A model generated the notes under the pieces. The model was not told where the DNA came from. It worked only from the letters and a program-made list of their open reading frames with translations, and did no database searches. 64,000 nucleotides of DNA, taken from Melioribacter roseus. GTDB lineage: Bacteria; Bacteroidota; Ignavibacteria; Ignavibacteriales; Melioribacteraceae. This document shows, one piece after another, positions 44,939 through 54,542 of the stretch; position 1 is the first letter of the stretch, and each line of letters begins with the position of its first letter. The translations under genes were made by a program, and so were the position numbers. The DNA is taken from assembly GCA_020724265.1 (NCBI GenBank), contig DYHH01000008.1, forward strand, positions 1 through 64,000. The letters run 5' to 3'.

Positions 44939-44966
44939 GTAGAGCTTTGATTAATCAAAGCTCTAC
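44939..44966. terminator. Perfect 28-base palindrome between convergent genes, bidirectional terminator candidate
   Basis: Positions 44939-44952 (GTAGAGCTTTGATT) are perfectly repeated in inverse at 44953-44966. The stem is 14 bases without a loop, so the central four would open. It lies between the TerB-like and the glutathione peroxidase genes, 8 and 5 bases from their ends. A T-rich stretch follows on the plus strand (attattttt). Bidirectional termination is the simplest reading. Confidence 0.6.
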
Positions 44967-44971
44967 ATAGA

Positions 44972-45535
44972 TTATTTTTGTAGTTCCGTTTCAACGGCAT
45001 TGACAATTTCTTCACTCAATGGTTCAACTTTACTTCTATACCTAGCAATGACATCACCGTTTTTTGCAATCAAAAACTTTTCGAAATTCCATTTAACATC
45101 ACCTTGCTCTGTAGTAGGATTGTTGATTAGTTTTTCATAAAGCGGTTCTCTATCATCGCCAAGCACTTTGATTTTATCAAACAATGGGAACTCAACTCCA
45201 AAAGTTGAACTGCAGAATTCTTGGATTTCTTCATTAGTTCCGGGTTCTTGTCCGCCAAAATCATTGCATGGAAATGCAAGAATTTCAAATCCTTTATCTC
45301 TGTAATTATTATATAACTCTTGAAGTCCGGCATATTGTTTTGTATACCCGCATTTGCTTGCAACATTAACAATTAGAAGTACTTTCCCTTCATACTCAGA
45401 AAGTGAAACTTCCTCCCCGTTAATATTTTTTACTTTTATATCATGAATATTATTTGTCACTGAATCTCCCTTCTTATTAAATGAAAAACCTACGATTAAG
45501 AAAATTGCAGATAAAACAAAGATATATTTATACAT
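44972..45535 (-). CDS. Glutathione peroxidase-family thiol peroxidase, exported
   Basis: A 187-residue Cys-type GPx. A hydrophobic N-terminus (YIFVLSAIFLIVGFSFN) indicates export or membrane anchoring, so it would act in the periplasm. The peroxidatic Cys is in NVASKCGYTKQY near 63, Gln in FPCNDFGGQEPG near 98 and Trp-Asn in VKWNFEKFLI near 150 complete the tetrad. FCSSTFGVEFPLF holds an extra Cys typical of thioredoxin-dependent members. It is selenium-free. It probably protects the envelope from lipid or organic hydroperoxides. Its gene is monocistronic, bounded by the palindrome on one side and a spacer shared with pta on the other. Confidence 0.92.
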   Translation of the reverse strand: MYKYIFVLSAIFLIVGFSFNKKGDSVTNNIHDIKVKNINGEEVSLSEYEGKVLLIVNVASKCGYTKQYAGLQELYNNYRDKGFEILAFPCNDFGGQEPGTNEEIQEFCSSTFGVEFPLFDKIKVLGDDREPLYEKLINNPTTEQGDVKWNFEKFLIAKNGDVIARYRSKVEPLSEEIVNAVETELQK

Positions 45536-45606
45536 ACTATTGTTCCTTCCAATTTTTTTATAAGTAACACTAAAATATATTGAAATGTTTCATTTGGGGG
45601 AGAAAA

Positions 45607-45637
45607 AAATCCCGGGATTTAAGAAATCCCGAGATTT
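45607..45637 (-). terminator. Rho-independent terminator of pta
   Basis: On the minus strand, about 9 bases after the pta stop, two 14-base arms (45637-45624 and 45620-45607, AAATCTCGGGATTT with AAATCCCGGGATTT) pair with one mismatch around a three-base loop. A T-run (complement of the A residues at 45603-45609) follows. Each arm is itself nearly palindromic. Confidence 0.75.
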
Positions 45638-45646
45638 CAAATAATA

Positions 45647-46630
45647 TTATTCAGCCATCAGACAAGAAATAGCCGCAGTATTTACAATATCATCAACGCT
45701 GCACCCGCGGCTTAAATCGAAGAGCGGTTTTTTCAATCCTTGAACAACCGGGCCAACGGCTTCGGCTCCGCCTAAACGCTGCGCAATTTTATAACCGATA
45801 TTGCCTGCTTGTAAATCCGGGAAAATAAGTACATTAGCTCTTCCGGCAACATCACTTCCGGGAGCTTTCTTCTTACCTATTGAATCAATAACTGCAGCAT
45901 CAAATTGAAGTTCACCGTCGATTTTTAAATTAGGTCTCTTTTCTTTGACTACTTTCATCGCCTCCAAAACTTTATCAACGAGTTCATGTTTAGCGCTTCC
46001 TTTAGTTGAAAAAGAAAGCATCGCAACATAGGGTTCTTCACCGGTTAATTTTTGATGATTCTCCGCAGTAGAAATTGCAATATCTGCAAGTTGATTAGCA
46101 TCAGGATTAGGAACGACAGCACAATCTGCAAAGCTGTAAGTTTTTTCCGGGAAGATCATCAAAAAGAAACTTGATACAATTGAGATACCTTCAGGCATTC
46201 CAACACATTGTATTGCTGCACGCAACACATCACCGGTTGACGCAGTTGAGCCGGCGACAAATCCGTCAGCCATCCCTTCACGAACCATCATCGCACCGAA
46301 GAATAAATCTTTTTTCATTATTTCTCGTGATTCTTCAATTGTAAGTCCCTTATGTTTTCTTAAATTGAAAAACACGTTCGAGAAATCACTATGTTTTTCC
46401 GATTTCAGAGGATCGATAATTCTAACACCTTTAAGATCAACTTTTAATTCTGCAGCTTTACTTCTTACTTGATCTTCGTTACCAATAGTAATTACCGAAG
46501 CAACATTTCCTTTAACTAATTTTTCAGCCGCAAATAGAACTCTATCGTCATGAGATTCGGGTAACACAACAGTCTTTTTTCTTTTTGAAGCTTTTGTCTT
46601 AATTTGATTTAACAATTCTAATTCTGCCAT
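45647..46630 (-). CDS. pta: Phosphate acetyltransferase
   Basis: A 327-residue enzyme converting acetyl-CoA and phosphate to acetyl phosphate, the first step of acetate formation or the last of its activation. Family marks are KTVVLPESHDDRVLFAAEKL at about 18-37, VREGMADGFVAGSTASTGDVLRAAIQ near 120, VVPNPDANQLADIAISTA near 177, SFSTKGSAKHELVDKV and the C-terminal GPVVQGLKKPLFDLSRGCSVDDIVNTAAI (quoted in part). It is the short form without the DRTGG domain. No ackA is in the window, so its partner must lie elsewhere. It is divergent from the AI-2E gene and ends in a strong hairpin. Confidence 0.95.
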   Translation of the reverse strand: MAELELLNQIKTKASKRKKTVVLPESHDDRVLFAAEKLVKGNVASVITIGNEDQVRSKAAELKVDLKGVRIIDPLKSEKHSDFSNVFFNLRKHKGLTIEESREIMKKDLFFGAMMVREGMADGFVAGSTASTGDVLRAAIQCVGMPEGISIVSSFFLMIFPEKTYSFADCAVVPNPDANQLADIAISTAENHQKLTGEEPYVAMLSFSTKGSAKHELVDKVLEAMKVVKEKRPNLKIDGELQFDAAVIDSIGKKKAPGSDVAGRANVLIFPDLQAGNIGYKIAQRLGGAEAVGPVVQGLKKPLFDLSRGCSVDDIVNTAAISCLMAE

Positions 46631-46662
46631 AATTCATTCCTTTAATTCTGTAAATGTATTTT

Positions 46663-46694
46663 CAAATATAATAAATGGAGGGATTCCTATCATA
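46663..46694 (-). promoter_or_regulatory. Candidate Bacteroidota-type promoter for pta
   Basis: On the minus strand TATATTTG (46670-46663) fits TAnnTTTG and lies about 33 bases before the pta ATG. Twenty bases upstream the -33 element would be TATG (46694-46691), one base off TTTG. A Shine-Dalgarno sequence, AAAGGAATG, precedes the start. Confidence 0.35.
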
Positions 46695-46799
46695 TTAAAG
46701 AATCTACAATTTATCATTTTTAAAAAATCCTACATTTTTATTTGAATTTTATTTTTAATTTAGGAATATTGAATTTACCACTAAAAGAAAAAAACTATA

Positions 46800-47858
46800 A
46801 TGCTTCTAAATGAAGTTACATTAAAGAAATTGAGCAGGTTTGCTTTTGGTATCGTTATAGCGGGTCTGCTGCTGTATTTTTCGATAATAATCTTTGATAT
46901 TATAGTTTTGCTTATCATTTCAATTTTGCTTGCATTTATCTTGAATCCCCTCGTTATGTTTTTTGAGAAAAACGGATTTAACCGGCTATTCTCTGTAATT
47001 CTTGTTTTTCTTATTACTGCTGTAATAATCGGATTTGGATTTTCAGTGATTATTCCGAAAATAGCTAAACAAATGAATGTAATTGCCGGAAGTTTAAGCA
47101 AGGATAATATCGATCAGGTTCTCGGAGATTTTAATCAAACAATTGAAGAATTTTTACCTTTTGTTAGTGCGGAAGAAATCACTAATCAGCTTAGTAATTT
47201 CTTCTCAAATCTTTTCTTTACTTCTATTGATAACATTAGCGTTATAGTTACAAGTATTATTTCGGTGATTGCAATTTCTGTTATTGTTCCATTTCTTACA
47301 TTCTTTATACTTAAGGACAAGCATAGAATTGTTAAAGGTATTATTGACGTAATGCCAAATAAATATTTTGAAGTTTCTTACTGGGTGATAAAGAAGATTT
47401 CATATCAGCTTGGTCGATATGTAAGAAGTTGGATTTTTGATGCATTTATAGTTGGCTTTATGGCAACAATTGGACTTGCTATATTAGGAATTCAAAACTC
47501 TATTACGATTGGTGCTATAGCCGGAATCGGTCATCTTATTCCATACTTTGGACCGGTTATTGGGGGTTTGCCAGCCATATTAATTTCCATCATTCAGTTC
47601 GGTGATCTTTCGATGCTGCCGTCTATCACTTTGATGTTTGTTATCATTTATACATTCGATAATGGTTATATCCAACCGAATGTATTTTCAAAGGGAACCG
47701 ATATTCATCCTCTTTTAATTATTTTGTTAATATTAGTCGGCAGTCAAGCAATGGGAATATTAGGGATGCTTCTCGCAGTACCGGCTGCTACAGTTCTAAA
47801 AACTGCGGCACGAGAAATTTATCACGGTTACAAAAATTATCGCATTATAAGAGCATAA
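46800..47858 (+). CDS. AI-2E-family (TqsA/PerM/YdiK-like) membrane transporter
   Basis: A 352-residue inner-membrane protein with about eight hydrophobic helices. The family pattern is clear: an N-terminal helix pair (GIVIAGLLLYFSIIIFDIIV; LISILLAFILNPLVMFFEK with the family's LNP), a large central loop of about 80 residues, and the C-terminal core FGPVIGGLPAILISIIQF (PYFGPVIG motif) and GYIQPNVFSKGTDIHPLLIILLILVGSQAMGILGMLLAVPAA (quoted in part). The family name comes from TqsA; other members are Na+/H+ antiporters or permeases, so the substrate is open. It is divergent from pta and followed after 81 bases by the metallo-hydrolase gene. Confidence 0.88.
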   Translation: MLLNEVTLKKLSRFAFGIVIAGLLLYFSIIIFDIIVLLIISILLAFILNPLVMFFEKNGFNRLFSVILVFLITAVIIGFGFSVIIPKIAKQMNVIAGSLSKDNIDQVLGDFNQTIEEFLPFVSAEEITNQLSNFFSNLFFTSIDNISVIVTSIISVIAISVIVPFLTFFILKDKHRIVKGIIDVMPNKYFEVSYWVIKKISYQLGRYVRSWIFDAFIVGFMATIGLAILGIQNSITIGAIAGIGHLIPYFGPVIGGLPAILISIIQFGDLSMLPSITLMFVIIYTFDNGYIQPNVFSKGTDIHPLLIILLILVGSQAMGILGMLLAVPAATVLKTAAREIYHGYKNYRIIRA

Positions 47859-47939
47859 AATTTCCGCACAAACTTCTTTACTATTTTTGTAAATTAAATC
47901 TACGGTTTAATCATTTCCGAATATTATAAAGATTATTCT

Positions 47940-49337
47940 ATGCAGATTAAATTTATTGGTGCAGCAGGAACGGTAACCGGGTCAATGCACTTAATTGAAG
48001 CCGCCGGAAAAAAATTTTTACTTGACTGCGGACTTTATCAAGGGAAAAGAAAATTAGCTTATGAAATCAATAAAAATTTTCCGGAGTTCGATCCGAAAGA
48101 AATTGATTTCGTAATTTTATCGCATGCGCATATTGATCACTCCGGTAATCTCCCGTCATTGGTTAAAAAAGGATTTAAAGGTGAAATCTATTCGACGTTT
48201 GCCACGAGAGACCTATGCCAAATTATGCTGATAGACAGTGCGCATATACAAGAAAAAGACGTTCAGTTTGTTAATAAGAAGAGAGCCAAACAGGGCAAGA
48301 ATTTATTTGAACCTCTTTATACACAAGCTGATGCCGGCGAAACATTGAAAAGATTTGTCGGACTAAATTATTACCACACATTTAGAATTGATAGTAATAT
48401 TTCTTTTTCGTTTGTTGATGCCGGGCACATTTTAGGCTCAGCAGTAACGCATATCGAAATTAATGAGAACGGTAAAAGAATAAACCTGGGATTTACCGGT
48501 GATCTCGGCAGACCAAATCTACCGATTTTAAAAGATCCCGAAAAAATACCACCTGTTGATCTGTTAATATGTGAAAGTACTTACGGCAATAAATTTCATG
48601 ATGACCCTGTTAATGCCGAGAAAAGATTAATAGAAATAATTAACAAAGCGCTTGAGAGAAACGGGAAAATTATTATCCCTGCTTTTAGTGTTGGAAGAAC
48701 ACAAGAATTAGTTTTCGCTCTTCATAATGTTTTTGAGAGCGGTAAAGTAGATAGAATTCCGGTATATGTTGACAGCCCTCTATCTGTAAACGCAACCGAA
48801 GTTTTTAGAATGCATCCCGAATGCTTTGATAATGATACGGCAAAATATTTACTTGAGAATAAAGACCCGTTCGGTTTTAATCAACTCCATTATATAACGG
48901 AAACCGAAGAATCAAAAAAACTGAATGAACTAAAAGAACCTGCAATTATAATTTCGAGCAGTGGAATGTGTGAAGCGGGAAGAATTCAGCATCACTTACT
49001 TAATAATATCGAAGACCCAAAAAATATTGTTTTGATAGTTGGATATTCAGCTCAGCATACATTGGGCAGAAGAATAACCGAACGAGAACCGGAAGTAAAA
49101 ATATTCGGAGATGTTTATAAACTAAATGCTGAAGTTATTGTATTAGATTTCTTTAGTGCTCATGCCGATCAAAAAGAATTGTTGGATTATTGCAATCAAT
49201 TCGATAAAAGTAGAATTCAAAATTTATTTTTAGTTCACGGTGAAAGTGAACATCAATCCGTACTAAAAGATAAATTAATTGAAATAGGATTTAATAATGT
49301 TACAATTCCTCAAAAAGGTGATGACTTCAACTACTAA
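47940..49337 (+). CDS. Metallo-beta-lactamase/beta-CASP-fold ribonuclease-like protein
   Basis: A 465-residue cytosolic hydrolase. The zinc site is complete: SHAHIDHSGN near 61 (HxHxDH), the His in DAGHILGSA near 162, and Asp in FTGDLGRP near 183. The beta-CASP cap and RNA-specificity part follow: LICESTYGN, IIPAFSVGRTQELVFAL, PVYVDSPLSVNAT, IIISSSGMCEAGRIQHHL, and the C-terminal FFSAHADQKELL and VHGESE motifs. This is the architecture of CPSF-like exoribonucleases/mRNA 3' end factors common in bacteria and archaea. A weak TATTTTTG box at 47882-47889 may be its promoter. It overlaps the FN3 lipoprotein gene by 17 bases. Confidence 0.92.
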   Translation: MQIKFIGAAGTVTGSMHLIEAAGKKFLLDCGLYQGKRKLAYEINKNFPEFDPKEIDFVILSHAHIDHSGNLPSLVKKGFKGEIYSTFATRDLCQIMLIDSAHIQEKDVQFVNKKRAKQGKNLFEPLYTQADAGETLKRFVGLNYYHTFRIDSNISFSFVDAGHILGSAVTHIEINENGKRINLGFTGDLGRPNLPILKDPEKIPPVDLLICESTYGNKFHDDPVNAEKRLIEIINKALERNGKIIIPAFSVGRTQELVFALHNVFESGKVDRIPVYVDSPLSVNATEVFRMHPECFDNDTAKYLLENKDPFGFNQLHYITETEESKKLNELKEPAIIISSSGMCEAGRIQHHLLNNIEDPKNIVLIVGYSAQHTLGRRITEREPEVKIFGDVYKLNAEVIVLDFFSAHADQKELLDYCNQFDKSRIQNLFLVHGESEHQSVLKDKLIEIGFNNVTIPQKGDDFNY

Positions 49338-50307
49338 GTTATCTTTTGCAGTATTTTTTCTTTTACTTTTTAGTTGCGATCGCGATACACCGGTAGAAAT
49401 TGTTGATGACGGCATACCCCCGGCAAAACCTACAGGCTTGCGTATCTTTAGAGCACATGACGGCGAAATTGGAATCGAATGGAATCATAATTTAGAAAAG
49501 GATATTAAATTTTATAAGATATTTAGAACCATAGACCCATCTGATTTGTATTTATTAATTGATTCAACAACTGCAACTTATTACTTCGACTACGGTCTCG
49601 AATATGATTCAACTTATTATTACAAGATTTCAGCAGTTGATCAATTCGGTAATGAAAGTGTAATGTCGGATTCGGTTTTTGCAACTCCCAAAAATATACT
49701 CGTACCTCTTCCGCCTTATTATATTCATATAAATGCTCGTAATTGGGATGATTCACTCACAATTAAGATTACATTTAGCCCATCGTTCAGCACCGATGTT
49801 GATTATTATGAAATCCACCGTGATAAAACTCCCTCATTTTTACCGGATTCCGGTTCTCTTATTGGTATTAGCAAAGTCTATTCTTATACTGATAAAATGA
49901 ATCTGGAATTATTGGAAAGATATTATTACAAAATAATTTCGGTTGATAAAGGCGGATTGAAAAGTCAAGCTTCATCAGAAGTTAGCGATCTCTTGCTGGA
50001 TAAACCTAAGCTAATTTTCCCACAGGATAATGCAGCTTTAAATTATTTTGCAGAATTTAAAATACAGACTTCTTCTATTCCTGCAGATTATAAATTGGTA
50101 CTGCAAACAAATGAAATTTACGGGACAAAAGTGGAATTAAATTTTGCGAGTGATCAATCTAATAGTATTATATCGGTTCCCATCAGAAATGTTACTTTTG
50201 AACCTTATGTAGATTATTATTGGCGTGTTTATACTTATACAAAAAGTAATAATATTCCTAATTCTTTTTCCGAACTTTATAAATTTACAATAGTACCGGG
50301 CGGTTAA
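49321..50307 (+). CDS. Lipoprotein with fibronectin type III domains
   Basis: A 328-residue protein. I place the start at the ATG at 49321 rather than the upstream 49297, because it has an AAGG just before it and begins a clean lipoprotein signal (LSFAVFFLLLFSC, lipobox FSC at about residue 18). Two FN3 domains follow: about 30-120 (KPTGLRIFRAHDGEIGIEWN to DQFGNESVMSDSVFATP) and 125-220 (NWDDSLTIKITFSPSFSTDV to VDKGGLKSQASS), then a third beta-domain with YVDYYWRVYTYT. Such modules bind proteins or carbohydrates at the surface. It overlaps the metallo-hydrolase end by 17 bases and is followed within a few bases by the barrel gene, which may be its partner. Confidence 0.78.
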   Translation: MTSTTKLSFAVFFLLLFSCDRDTPVEIVDDGIPPAKPTGLRIFRAHDGEIGIEWNHNLEKDIKFYKIFRTIDPSDLYLLIDSTTATYYFDYGLEYDSTYYYKISAVDQFGNESVMSDSVFATPKNILVPLPPYYIHINARNWDDSLTIKITFSPSFSTDVDYYEIHRDKTPSFLPDSGSLIGISKVYSYTDKMNLELLERYYYKIISVDKGGLKSQASSEVSDLLLDKPKLIFPQDNAALNYFAEFKIQTSSIPADYKLVLQTNEIYGTKVELNFASDQSNSIISVPIRNVTFEPYVDYYWRVYTYTKSNNIPNSFSELYKFTIVPGG

Positions 50308-50308
50308 A

Positions 50309-52210
50309 CTGAAATTTCTATTATACATAGCAATAATCTTTCTCCTATTTCAATCGGTAATCGCCCAATCAACCGATACATTGACAATAATTGATGGGAA
50401 GAAAAAGCCTTCTTCACTTACCAGTTTTTTTGATAAAAGACTTAATACGTACTCGTTAAATTCAAAACTGTCATATTCACAATCATTCGGTAACTATTCA
50501 TTTTTACTAAATGAGAATTTTCGCTCAACAGTTATCAAAGCAAATCAAAACAGCATTAAAGATGAGAATTATTTTACGTTCTCTAATCAATATTCGTTTA
50601 CTAACTATTTAGCTTTAGGGTTATTATTAAATAACAACACATTTTCGGATGATAGAAGATTAAACATAAATAAAACTTCTGTTCTTCACGGTGAAGTTTT
50701 TGCAAACATTACTCCTTTCTCAGAATTACAGATAGTACCCTTCGGAGGCTTATCGCAAAACCAGCAAGTTGCAGTTCTCGATAAAGGAACAGTTTATGGT
50801 TCCGAAGCTTTTCTAAGCGAATTAAAATTGGATGATTTTTCATTCAGCGGAAGTGCTAAATTTCAAAATGAGGATATTTCTCCTCGCAAAAACACTTTAA
50901 GAAATTTTAAACTAGATATGAGTTCCAGTTTCGATCAAAATATTTTCAATAATTTGTCATTTCATTACTTTGAACAGCGGAGAGATTTCTATTTTGAAAG
51001 TGACTCAATAACTTCAAACGCTTTCAACATAACCAACAATATACAAAGCAGAACCGAAGATCAATTTCAGCTTCAGAACAGATTATTTTATTTTTCCCCG
51101 CTTAATAATTTTTCGATTGATATTAACGGAAGATTATTCTGGAGGAATATTGATAGAAACACCCGTTATGTTCTTGCTGAAAGAGTAACTCAATCTTCCT
51201 TTGATACAAAGATTGAAGAATTTAAAATTGATTTCTCTTCAATTGCATCGTACCGAACTTCCGACTTTGAAGGAATTTTCAGGTTAGCTTATTCGGAAAA
51301 AGAAGAAAAGCATTCACCCAAACCTATAGACGGTGCAAACCCTATTTTTTTCAACGAACGTGAAAAAACCGAATCACAAAAAAATAATTCCACGAAACTA
51401 ATCACATTGTCATTTCAATCAAACTATGTATTAACCGCCCGGGATTATCTCACTCTAAGTATTTTCCACCGTAAACTTGTCTATGATACTCCAAGCGATC
51501 TTAATTTTGACGATAGAGATGAATTACTTACTACTGCTCGATTACGATATTTGCGTAGTATCAATTACTTTTTTGATGTTTTCTTAAATGTTGAAGGAAG
51601 TATAAATAAAATAGTTTACATTTTTGCCGAAAGGAGTTCTAACAATAATGTAAAAAGATTTATAAAATTTTCTTCGGGAGTTACTTATAAAAGCAGGTTT
51701 ATTATCTCATCCAACAGTGCCGAGGTTTCGGCTAATTACACAGTCTATGACTTTGAGGAACTTAATCCTAACTTTAAAAGTTTTTCATTCCGACAATTGG
51801 CTTTTCGTGATTCAACGGTTATAATCTTTTCTCAAAAAATCAAATCTGAAATACAGGGTTTTCTAAAATTGTCGGAACAAGGCGACTTCAGATGGAGTAA
51901 TTTCAGCAATCAACCGGTTAGATTTTTAAGCGAAGTTTATATTGAACCGAAACTTTTTTATGTCTTTGATCAACTTCAATTAGGCATTGGGTTGAGATAT
52001 TTTGACTTATCTACTTATAATTATGACAGCAATAATGAGAAAGTACTTGCCACAAATTATAAAAGCATTGGTCCATTAACCGATATTCGATTAATAATGA
52101 ATGAAAAATTACGATTAAAAATTTATGGTTATTACGAATTCATTTCTACAGAAAGACCTTTTACAAACGAACAAGCGAATCTCAATATTCAGTTAGAATG
52201 GTTATTATAA
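50309..52210 (+). CDS. Putative outer-membrane beta-barrel protein with a CTG start
   Basis: About 633 residues. No ATG, GTG or TTG precedes a TTG at 50381, but the frame is open from 50294 and reads, from a CTG at 50309, LKFLLYIAIIFLLFQSVIAQ, a perfect signal peptide lost if TTG is used. A GGCGG lies five bases before the CTG. The mature protein is a series of aromatic-rich amphipathic strands (YSFTNYLALGLLLNNNTF, FRLAYSEKEEKHS, LRLKIYGYYEFIST) and ends in Leu-Leu after Glu-Trp, typical of outer-membrane barrels. No family was recognised. It is separated from the FN3 lipoprotein stop by one base, so translational coupling could rescue a poor start codon. Confidence 0.65.
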   Translation: MKFLLYIAIIFLLFQSVIAQSTDTLTIIDGKKKPSSLTSFFDKRLNTYSLNSKLSYSQSFGNYSFLLNENFRSTVIKANQNSIKDENYFTFSNQYSFTNYLALGLLLNNNTFSDDRRLNINKTSVLHGEVFANITPFSELQIVPFGGLSQNQQVAVLDKGTVYGSEAFLSELKLDDFSFSGSAKFQNEDISPRKNTLRNFKLDMSSSFDQNIFNNLSFHYFEQRRDFYFESDSITSNAFNITNNIQSRTEDQFQLQNRLFYFSPLNNFSIDINGRLFWRNIDRNTRYVLAERVTQSSFDTKIEEFKIDFSSIASYRTSDFEGIFRLAYSEKEEKHSPKPIDGANPIFFNEREKTESQKNNSTKLITLSFQSNYVLTARDYLTLSIFHRKLVYDTPSDLNFDDRDELLTTARLRYLRSINYFFDVFLNVEGSINKIVYIFAERSSNNNVKRFIKFSSGVTYKSRFIISSNSAEVSANYTVYDFEELNPNFKSFSFRQLAFRDSTVIIFSQKIKSEIQGFLKLSEQGDFRWSNFSNQPVRFLSEVYIEPKLFYVFDQLQLGIGLRYFDLSTYNYDSNNEKVLATNYKSIGPLTDIRLIMNEKLRLKIYGYYEFISTERPFTNEQANLNIQLEWLL

Positions 52211-52298
52211 ATAAATACATGCACACTTGATTTAGGTACATACAATTTGATATTTTTACCGCAATCGAAAACTTTAGAATAGAAATTTCGGAGATTAT

Positions 52299-52709
52299 TT
52301 GGGTACGGTTTATAGAAAAGAAATATTTAGTGATCCTGAATTAATGCCTGAGGTTGAACAGTTTGTATTGGATGTTGCCGAAGAAGTTGGTTTAAACGAA
52401 AATAAATTTAATAATATTGCTCTTGCAGTTGCGGAGGCAATTTCAAATTCGATTAAACACGGTAATAAAAACGATAAAAACAAAAAAGTCTTTATTAAAA
52501 TTGAAGTTAAGAACCACCAAATGATTGTCACACTAAAAGACGAAGGAACCGGGTTTGATCCAAACACAGTACCTGATCCAACAAGACCGGAAAATATTTT
52601 AAAAGAAAGCGGCAGAGGTGTTCATATTATGCGTTCTCTGCTTGATGATCTAAGATTTAATTTCACTCCAAACGGTACAGAGATAATACTTATTATAAAT
52701 CTCAAATAG
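52299..52709 (+). CDS. RsbW-like serine kinase / anti-sigma regulatory ATPase
   Basis: A 136-residue GHKL ATPase of the HATPase_c_2 type. The N-box is ALAVAEAISNSIKHGNK (about 47-63), G1 DEGTGFDP (about 93-100) and G2 GRGVHIMRSL (about 117-126). These small proteins act as anti-sigma factors or kinases of STAS-domain antagonists in partner-switching. No anti-anti-sigma gene or sigma factor is next to it. The start is TTG at 52299 with a GGAG five bases upstream; no ATG is available nearby. It lies 88 bases past the barrel gene. Confidence 0.85.
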   Translation: MGTVYRKEIFSDPELMPEVEQFVLDVAEEVGLNENKFNNIALAVAEAISNSIKHGNKNDKNKKVFIKIEVKNHQMIVTLKDEGTGFDPNTVPDPTRPENILKESGRGVHIMRSLLDDLRFNFTPNGTEIILIINLK

Positions 52710-52761
52710 TCACATTACATCCGAGATTCTTCTACAATTAAATTCTCATGCTGAATATTGA

Positions 52762-53781
<1,020 letters not shown>

Positions 53782-53810
53782 AACTATTCCGTGAATAATA
53801 TTTAAAACAA

Positions 53811-53836
53811 AAAACCCTCCTAAGCAGGAGGGTTTT
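53811..53836. terminator. Bidirectional Rho-independent terminator between mdh and rpmA
   Basis: A perfect 11-base stem AAAACCCTCCT/AGGAGGGTTTT with the loop AAGC. T residues flank it on both strands (TTTT inside the stem on the plus strand; TTTTGTTTT on the minus strand). It sits 29 bases from the mdh stop and 23 bases from the rpmA stop, and should serve both. Confidence 0.92.
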
Positions 53837-53859
53837 AGTATACAAAATTCTAAGAAATT

Positions 53860-54123
53860 CTAATTAACGTTTTCCGCAAAAACATTGACAAATTTGCGGT
53901 CATTGCGTTTAGTTTCGAATTTTACAAAGCCGTCAATTGTAGCAAATAATGTATCATCTTTACCTTTCATAACATTCAACCCGGGATGGAACTTTGTACC
54001 ACGCTGACGAACGATGATTGAACCAGCTGTAATTCTTTGACCGCCTGCAGTTTTAACACCTAAATACTGCGGGTTACTGTCACGACCGTTTCTTGATGAA
54101 CCTTGACCTTTTTTATGTGCCAT
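53860..54123 (-). CDS. rpmA: 50S ribosomal protein L27
   Basis: An 87-residue L27. It begins [24 protein letters not shown], the conserved N-terminus that reaches the peptidyl-transferase centre, and continues with [18 protein letters not shown] and a basic C-terminus. The length is normal, with no N-terminal extension needing cleavage by Prp as in Firmicutes. It follows rplU by 15 bases in the usual rplU-rpmA order and ends at the bidirectional terminator. Confidence 0.98.
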   Translation of the reverse strand: MAHKKGQGSSRNGRDSNPQYLGVKTAGGQRITAGSIIVRQRGTKFHPGLNVMKGKDDTLFATIDGFVKFETKRNDRKFVNVFAENVN

Positions 54124-54138
54124 AATACCTCCGGATTC

Positions 54139-54447
54139 TTATCCGATTTTTGTTACTTCAATTTTTGTAAGCGGCTGTCTATGCCCCTTAAATCTTCTGT
54201 ATGATTTTCTTCTTTTCTTTTTAAAGACTATTACTTTATCATCTTTTAAGTGTTCAAGAATCTTTGCTTGAACTGCTTTTCCATTGATTGTAGGTGTACC
54301 AATTTCAGTTTTTTTACCATCGGAAAGAAGCAAAATCTGATCGAATGAAACTTCGCTATTAACGTCTCCTTCTAAAAGTGGGACGTAATATTTAACGTTT
54401 TCCAATACCTTAAATTGCTCACCTGCTATATTTACCACAGCAAACAT
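54139..54447 (-). CDS. rplU: 50S ribosomal protein L21
   Basis: A 102-residue L21. MFAVVNIAGEQFKVLENVKYYVP is the family N-terminus, and FKKKRRKSYRRFKGHRQPLTKIEVTKIG is the basic 23S rRNA-binding tail (C-terminal part). A GGAGGAAAT Shine-Dalgarno precedes the start. It lies 95 bases after the histidine-kinase gene on the same strand. That spacer shows no clear promoter, so its transcript may also come from the upstream operon. Confidence 0.98.
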   Translation of the reverse strand: MFAVVNIAGEQFKVLENVKYYVPLLEGDVNSEVSFDQILLLSDGKKTEIGTPTINGKAVQAKILEHLKDDKVIVFKKKRRKSYRRFKGHRQPLTKIEVTKIG

Positions 54448-54542
54448 TTATTTCCTCCAATTCCTCTAAACAAGAGCCTTAAATATAAATATTGATCTCA
54501 TATTTAGCAATAAAATTTATATATAATTTTTAACCGGAAAAT

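Noticed and set aside
46781-47101. 106-residue minus-strand frame opposite the AI-2E gene
   Set aside because: It is an antisense frame of the first third of a clear transporter gene and has no recognisable domain.
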